From Spartobacteria bacterium (GTDB lineage Bacteria; Verrucomicrobiota; Verrucomicrobiia; Chthoniobacterales; UBA10450), in NCBI GenBank assembly GCA_021324035.1, contig JAJPJU010000199.1:1-8874 (forward strand): a DNA stretch of 8,874 nt, read 5' to 3'. Below the pieces are notes generated by a model. It was not told the DNA's origin. It saw only the letters and a program-made list of their open reading frames with translations, and made no database searches. Shown here piece by piece: positions 5,545-8,874 of the stretch. The translations under genes were made by a program, and so were the position numbers. Within the stretch, counting starts at the first letter, position 1, and each line of letters starts with the position of its first letter.

Positions 5545-7026
5545 GTGGACACCTCGACGATTTCGCAGCCCGCCGCCGACCAGAAGCTCGTCCGCGGCCT
5601 CGGTCTGCTCGACTCCACCATGCTCGTCGCCGGGTCCATGATCGGTTCGGGCATCTTCATCGTTTCCTCGATCATTGGTCGCCAGGTTGGCGCGCCGGGA
5701 TGGCTTCTCGTTGTCTGGATCGTCACCGGTTTGCTCACTTTGATGGCGGCGTTGTCGTATGGAGAACTCGCCGCGATGATGCCGAAAGCGGGCGGCCAAT
5801 ATGTTTATTTGCGCGAAGCGTTCTCGCCGCTGTGGGGCTTTCTCTACGGCTGGACGCTTTTACTGGTCATCCAGACGGGGACGATCGCCGCGGTTGCGGT
5901 CGGTTTCGCGCGGTACACAGGCGTTTTAATCCCGTGGTTTTCTGAATCGAATTATCTAATCCCGCCGATTCGGATTGGCGGTTATGCCCTTTCGTTGTCG
6001 ACCGCTCAGTTGCTGGGTCTCGCGATGATTGCATTGCTGACTTACATGAACACGCGCGGTCTGAAGCTCGGCAAACTGGTTCAAAACGTTTTCACCACCG
6101 CGAAGACTGGAGCTTTGATCGCGCTGATCGTGCTGGGACTCATCGTTGGCTTGAAATCCGGCGCCGGCGCCGAAAACTTCAAAGATTTTTGGACGCTGCG
6201 TGGTGGTTTGCAGGATGTCGGCCGCGGATTAACTGCAGCCACCGCTTTCGGCCTTTTTGTCGGGATCTGCGTGGCTCAAACACAATCTCTGTTCTCAGCC
6301 GACGCGTGGAACAACATCACTTTCACTGCCGGCGAAGTCGTCAATCCAAAGCGTAACGTGCCGCTATCGCTCGCCTTTGGAACTTTTCTCGTCATCGGGC
6401 TTTATCTGCTCGCGAATGTGGCCTATCTCGCGACCCTTCCTTTCGCGGCGATTCAAAATGCACCGAGCGATCGCGTCGCTGTTGCAACCGCGAATGTCAT
6501 TTTTCCCGGAGCCGGCGCCACGATCATGGCGGTCGCAATCATGGTTTCGACGTTCGGTTGCAACAACGGCCTCATTCTCGCCGGCGCGCGCGCCTACTAC
6601 GCGATGGCTCAGGATGGATTGTTTTTCCGGCGAGTGCGCGAGTTGAACAAGAACCACGTGCCGGCGTGGGGCCTTATCATTCAGGGGATCTGGGCGGGAT
6701 TTCTTGTCCTCCCGCGAGTAGTGCACCCGGACGGAACCTACGGAAATCTTTACGGCAACCTTTTGGATTGGGTGATTTCGGCCGCGCTTATTTTCTACAT
6801 TCTAACGATTTTGGGAATTTTTCTGCTGCGAAAAAAGCAACCCGACGCTGAGCGGCCATATCGCGCCTGGGGTTATCCCATCGTGCCCGCGCTCTACATT
6901 GTGGGCGCGAGCGTGATCCTGATCGTGCTTTTTATTTATCAGCCGGCAACGAGCTGGCCGGGCCTGATCATCGTGCTGACCGGCGTTCCAATTTATTTTC
7001 TTTGGCGCAAATCAGACGCGACTTAG
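5545..7026 (+). CDS. APC-superfamily amino-acid permease, LAT-like
   Basis: A 493-residue inner-membrane transporter with about 12 hydrophobic segments. GSMIGSGIF (30-38) in the first helix is the unwound Gly-rich motif that binds the substrate amino and carboxyl groups. Family landmarks follow: YGELAAMMPKAGGQYVYLREAF (72-93), YGW (101-103), DAWNNITFTAGEVVNPKRNVPLSL (253-276, LAT-type helix 6/loop), FGCNNGLILAGARAYYAMAQDG (337-358) and RPYRAWGYPIVP (437-448). These place it with LAT-like amino-acid transporters of the APC superfamily (amino-acid/polyamine/organocation) rather than the CAT group; substrate cannot be read from sequence. The start is GTG 5545: no ATG or TTG occurs between it and the upstream in-frame stop at 5470, and the next ATG (residue 25) would cut into helix 1. 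No Shine-Dalgarno site is visible. It is followed 81 bases later by a second permease on the same strand. Confidence 0.88.
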   Translation: MDTSTISQPAADQKLVRGLGLLDSTMLVAGSMIGSGIFIVSSIIGRQVGAPGWLLVVWIVTGLLTLMAALSYGELAAMMPKAGGQYVYLREAFSPLWGFLYGWTLLLVIQTGTIAAVAVGFARYTGVLIPWFSESNYLIPPIRIGGYALSLSTAQLLGLAMIALLTYMNTRGLKLGKLVQNVFTTAKTGALIALIVLGLIVGLKSGAGAENFKDFWTLRGGLQDVGRGLTAATAFGLFVGICVAQTQSLFSADAWNNITFTAGEVVNPKRNVPLSLAFGTFLVIGLYLLANVAYLATLPFAAIQNAPSDRVAVATANVIFPGAGATIMAVAIMVSTFGCNNGLILAGARAYYAMAQDGLFFRRVRELNKNHVPAWGLIIQGIWAGFLVLPRVVHPDGTYGNLYGNLLDWVISAALIFYILTILGIFLLRKKQPDAERPYRAWGYPIVPALYIVGASVILIVLFIYQPATSWPGLIIVLTGVPIYFLWRKSDAT

Positions 7027-7092
7027 CGCTTCAGACTCGTTCAATGCTGCATTTCGTGAAACCAAAACGCTTTCAGACCGGTTACTTCAATC

Positions 7093-7097
7093 AGGAG
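7093..7097 (+). promoter_or_regulatory. Shine-Dalgarno site for the second permease
   Basis: AGGAG lies 10 bases before the ATG at 7108, slightly long spacing but the only strong site in the 81-base gap. No convincing promoter is seen in 7027-7107, so co-transcription from the first permease is possible. Two near copies of CGCTTCAGAC (7027-7036 and 7068-7078, the latter with one extra T) flank the gap. Confidence 0.6.
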
Positions 7098-7107
7098 ACC
7101 TGAACCC

Positions 7108-8628
7108 ATGGCAAATCTATTCCAAAGAAAACCGCTCGAACGCCTGATGAAAGAAGCCGACGAGGTCGGCGAGCACACCCTGAAACGTTCGCTCGGTTGG
7201 ATGAATCTCGTCGCGCTCGGTATTGGCGGAATTATCGGAGCCGGTCTGTTCGTTCGCACCGCCGCGGCGATCGCGGATCGTGCGGGTCCGTCGGTGGTGC
7301 TGGCATTCGTGGTGGCTGGTATCGGCTGCGCGTTCGCGGGTCTTTGTTACGCTGAGTTCTCGTCGATGATTCCCGTCGCCGGAAGTGCCTACACTTATTC
7401 CTACGCGACGATGGGCGAATTTGTCGCCTGGATCATTGGTTGGGACTTGATTCTCGAATACGCGGTCGCGGCATCAACTGTGTCCGATGCCTGGAGCGAA
7501 TATGCCAATCGCGTGCTCAGCTGGTTCAACATGGCGATCCCATATCAATGGACGCATTCGCCGTTCGAACACGATCCCGGCGGCGTTCACGGGATCATGA
7601 ACATCCCGGCGCTGTTTATTTTATTTCTCCTCACTTTGTTGCTGATTCGCGGGACGAAAGAATCGGCATTCGTGAACGGCCTGATTGTTATTCTCAAAGT
7701 CGGCATCGTTCTGCTTTTCATCGGCATCGGCTGGCATTTTATCAATCCGGCGAACCACACTCCGTTCATTCCGCCGGCGACCACCCACGTGACCGCGCAA
7801 GGGATCACCCACAACTATGGCGGAATTCTCGGAATTCTGGGCGCGGCCGGCGTCGTGTTCTTTGCTTACATCGGATTCGACGCTGTTTCGACCGCCGCCC
7901 AAGAAGCGCGCAATCCGAAACGTGACATGCCGATCGGCATTCTCGGTTCGTTAGTCTTTTGTACGATTCTTTACATACTATTTTCTTACGTCCTTAGCGG
8001 CGTCGCGACGGTTGAAGATTTCCGCACCGCGGGCCGCGAAGCGTCTGTCGCGTTCGCGATCAGCAAATATATGCACGGCTACGAATGGCTTTCGCGCGCT
8101 GTCACGGTCGCGATCCTGGCCGGATTTTCATCGGTTATTCTGGTGATGTTGTTAGGGCAATCGCGCGTCTTCTTTTCGATGAGCCGGGACGGGCTTGTCC
8201 CGAAGGTTTTTTCCGACGTCCATCCCCGTTATCGCACGCCGTGGAAATCTAACATGTTGTTTCTCGTCTTCACCGGCGCGTTCGCCGCGTTTGTGCCCGC
8301 TGATATTACCGGCGAAATGACGAGCATCGGGACCCTGTTTGCGTTCATCCTCGTTTGCGCCGGCGTCTGGATTATGCGCGTCAAAAATCCCGAACTTGAG
8401 CGTGGGTTTCGTGTCCCGGCCGCGCCGCTCGTTGCAATCCTTGGAATCGTCACTTGTGGCGCGATGATTTACGGACTCGGCTTAATGAACTGGCTGCGAC
8501 TGCTCTTTTGGCTGGTAATTGGATTAATCTTGTACTTCTGCTACGGCAAATGGCACAGCCATCTTGACGCGCCCAAACCGCCAGAAATGCCGGAAGGAAT
8601 AAAGATGACGAAGGACGGGCTGCTCTAA
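7108..8628 (+). CDS. APC-superfamily cationic amino-acid transporter (CAT-like)
   Basis: A 506-residue inner-membrane permease with 12 or more hydrophobic segments. HTLKRSLGWMNLVALGIGG (23-41) leads into the substrate motif GIIGAGLF (41-48). The stretches YAEFSSMIPVAGSAYTYSY (81-99), GWDLILEYAVAASTVSDAWSEY (111-132), FFAYIGFDAVSTAAQEARNP (251-270, then KRDMPIGI) and GQSRVFFSMSRDGLVPKVFSDVHPRYRTPWKSN (350-382) are hallmarks of the CAT subfamily (YfnA and GkApcT type). Members import cationic or broad-range amino acids with protons or by exchange; the exact substrate here is unknown. The C-terminus (about 481-506) is a hydrophilic Pro-rich tail, probably cytoplasmic. The start is set by AGGAG at 7093. 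It shares the strand with the LAT-like permease but belongs to a different subfamily, so the pair is not a recent tandem duplication. It is convergent with the small gene at 8638, with 9 bases between stops. Confidence 0.9.
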   Translation: MANLFQRKPLERLMKEADEVGEHTLKRSLGWMNLVALGIGGIIGAGLFVRTAAAIADRAGPSVVLAFVVAGIGCAFAGLCYAEFSSMIPVAGSAYTYSYATMGEFVAWIIGWDLILEYAVAASTVSDAWSEYANRVLSWFNMAIPYQWTHSPFEHDPGGVHGIMNIPALFILFLLTLLLIRGTKESAFVNGLIVILKVGIVLLFIGIGWHFINPANHTPFIPPATTHVTAQGITHNYGGILGILGAAGVVFFAYIGFDAVSTAAQEARNPKRDMPIGILGSLVFCTILYILFSYVLSGVATVEDFRTAGREASVAFAISKYMHGYEWLSRAVTVAILAGFSSVILVMLLGQSRVFFSMSRDGLVPKVFSDVHPRYRTPWKSNMLFLVFTGAFAAFVPADITGEMTSIGTLFAFILVCAGVWIMRVKNPELERGFRVPAAPLVAILGIVTCGAMIYGLGLMNWLRLLFWLVIGLILYFCYGKWHSHLDAPKPPEMPEGIKMTKDGLL

Positions 8629-8637
8629 ACCGGGAAT

Positions 8638-8868
8638 TTAACTGCCGCTAATCTCGTTAAACCCGCGAGACGGACTGCTCGCGGCGACACCAAGTAGTGC
8701 TTCGGCGCGGCGCCGCAACGCAACCCCATTCCGCCGATTGCCGAAAGCGCGACGCGCCTCCTCAATCTGGTCGACCGACAAATTCATCGCGCGCAAAATT
8801 TCCCACTCCTCATCGGTCATCAATTCGCGGTCTTCATCGCTCACGGCGCGATCTTGAAACCGCGACAC
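8638..8868 (-). CDS. Small hypothetical protein, 5' end uncertain at the window edge
   Basis: I do not recognise a family. 76 codons are read from the GTG at 8868 to a TAA at 8640-8638. The frame stays open to the right edge, so the true start may lie outside the window; another GTG occurs at codon 9. The product is acidic first (DEDRELMTDEEWEIL, about 11-25), then has a predicted helix (SVDQIEEARRAFG, 31-43), a basic stretch (NRRNGVALRRRAEALLG, 44-60) and a Ser/Gly-rich tail. There is no signal peptide or membrane segment. Charge segregation and helix propensity look protein-like, but a chance ORF cannot be excluded. No ribosome-binding site is visible inside the window. Confidence 0.4.
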   Translation of the reverse strand: MSRFQDRAVSDEDRELMTDEEWEILRAMNLSVDQIEEARRAFGNRRNGVALRRRAEALLGVAASSPSRGFNEISGS

Positions 8869-8874
8869 AGTTTC

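Noticed and set aside
6364..6726. Open frames antisense or out of frame within the two permease genes (also 7440-7925, 7587-7902)
   Set aside because: Their products are Arg/Pro-rich shadow translations without motifs, while the permease frames are continuous and family-typical.
1..8874. A hidden defence system, mobile element, CRISPR array, tRNA or riboswitch
   Set aside because: Every long stretch is filled by a housekeeping-type gene. I saw no transposase or integrase motifs, no spaced direct repeats and no cloverleaf-like segments; gaps are too short for large RNA elements apart from 729-933, which shows only one hairpin.

Overview
This is a stretch of bacterial chromosome: GC-rich, densely packed and apparently ordinary. 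Nine protein genes fill it and the gaps are short (longest about 205 bases, 729-933). I saw no RNA gene, CRISPR array, insertion sequence, phage gene or att site. The host is probably a free-living Gram-negative-type bacterium. The support for that is three exported proteins with cleavable signal peptides, a periplasmic tail-specific protease and a kinase/nucleotidyltransferase pair resembling cell-wall sugar recycling enzymes. The overall flavour (small Arg-rich exported protein, retropepsin-like periplasmic protease, GTG starts, several genes without a Shine-Dalgarno site) made me think of soil Verrucomicrobia. That placement is an impression from gene content, not a demonstrated assignment.

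Layout. Left edge: the N-terminal third of a Prc/Tsp-type protease reads leftwards out of the window (1-728, minus). A 205-base divergent spacer with one bulged hairpin separates it from a metallo-beta-lactamase-fold hydrolase (934-1557, plus). That gene meets, tail to tail with one base between, a small exported coiled-coil protein (1559-1936, minus) built from three 27-residue repeats. Next, all on minus and transcribed right to left, come a retropepsin-like aspartic protease (4412-5404), an ArsR-family repressor with a perfect 9-bp inverted-repeat operator (3975-4295; operator 4305-4328), a sugar-1-phosphate nucleotidyltransferase with a C-terminal beta-helix (2977-3921), and an AmgK-like sugar kinase (2004-2975). 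The last two are translationally coupled. Right part, plus strand: two APC-superfamily amino-acid permeases of different subfamilies (5545-7026, LAT-like; 7108-8628, CAT-like), then a small unknown protein reading leftwards in from the right edge (8638 to at least 8868, minus).

How the genes may work together. The kinase and nucleotidyltransferase should act in sequence (sugar to sugar-1-phosphate to NDP-sugar), most likely in peptidoglycan sugar salvage. The ArsR gene lies 53 bases upstream on the same strand and may be co-transcribed, which would put this pathway under an autoregulated repressor. The two permeases would import amino acids. With the exported proteases this gives a loose theme of protein and wall turnover plus nutrient uptake, but nothing proves a functional link.

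I did not find a convincing previously undescribed system. The most distinctive signals are the ArsR operator in front of the sugar-activation pair, the internally duplicated aspartic protease, and the three-repeat exported protein.
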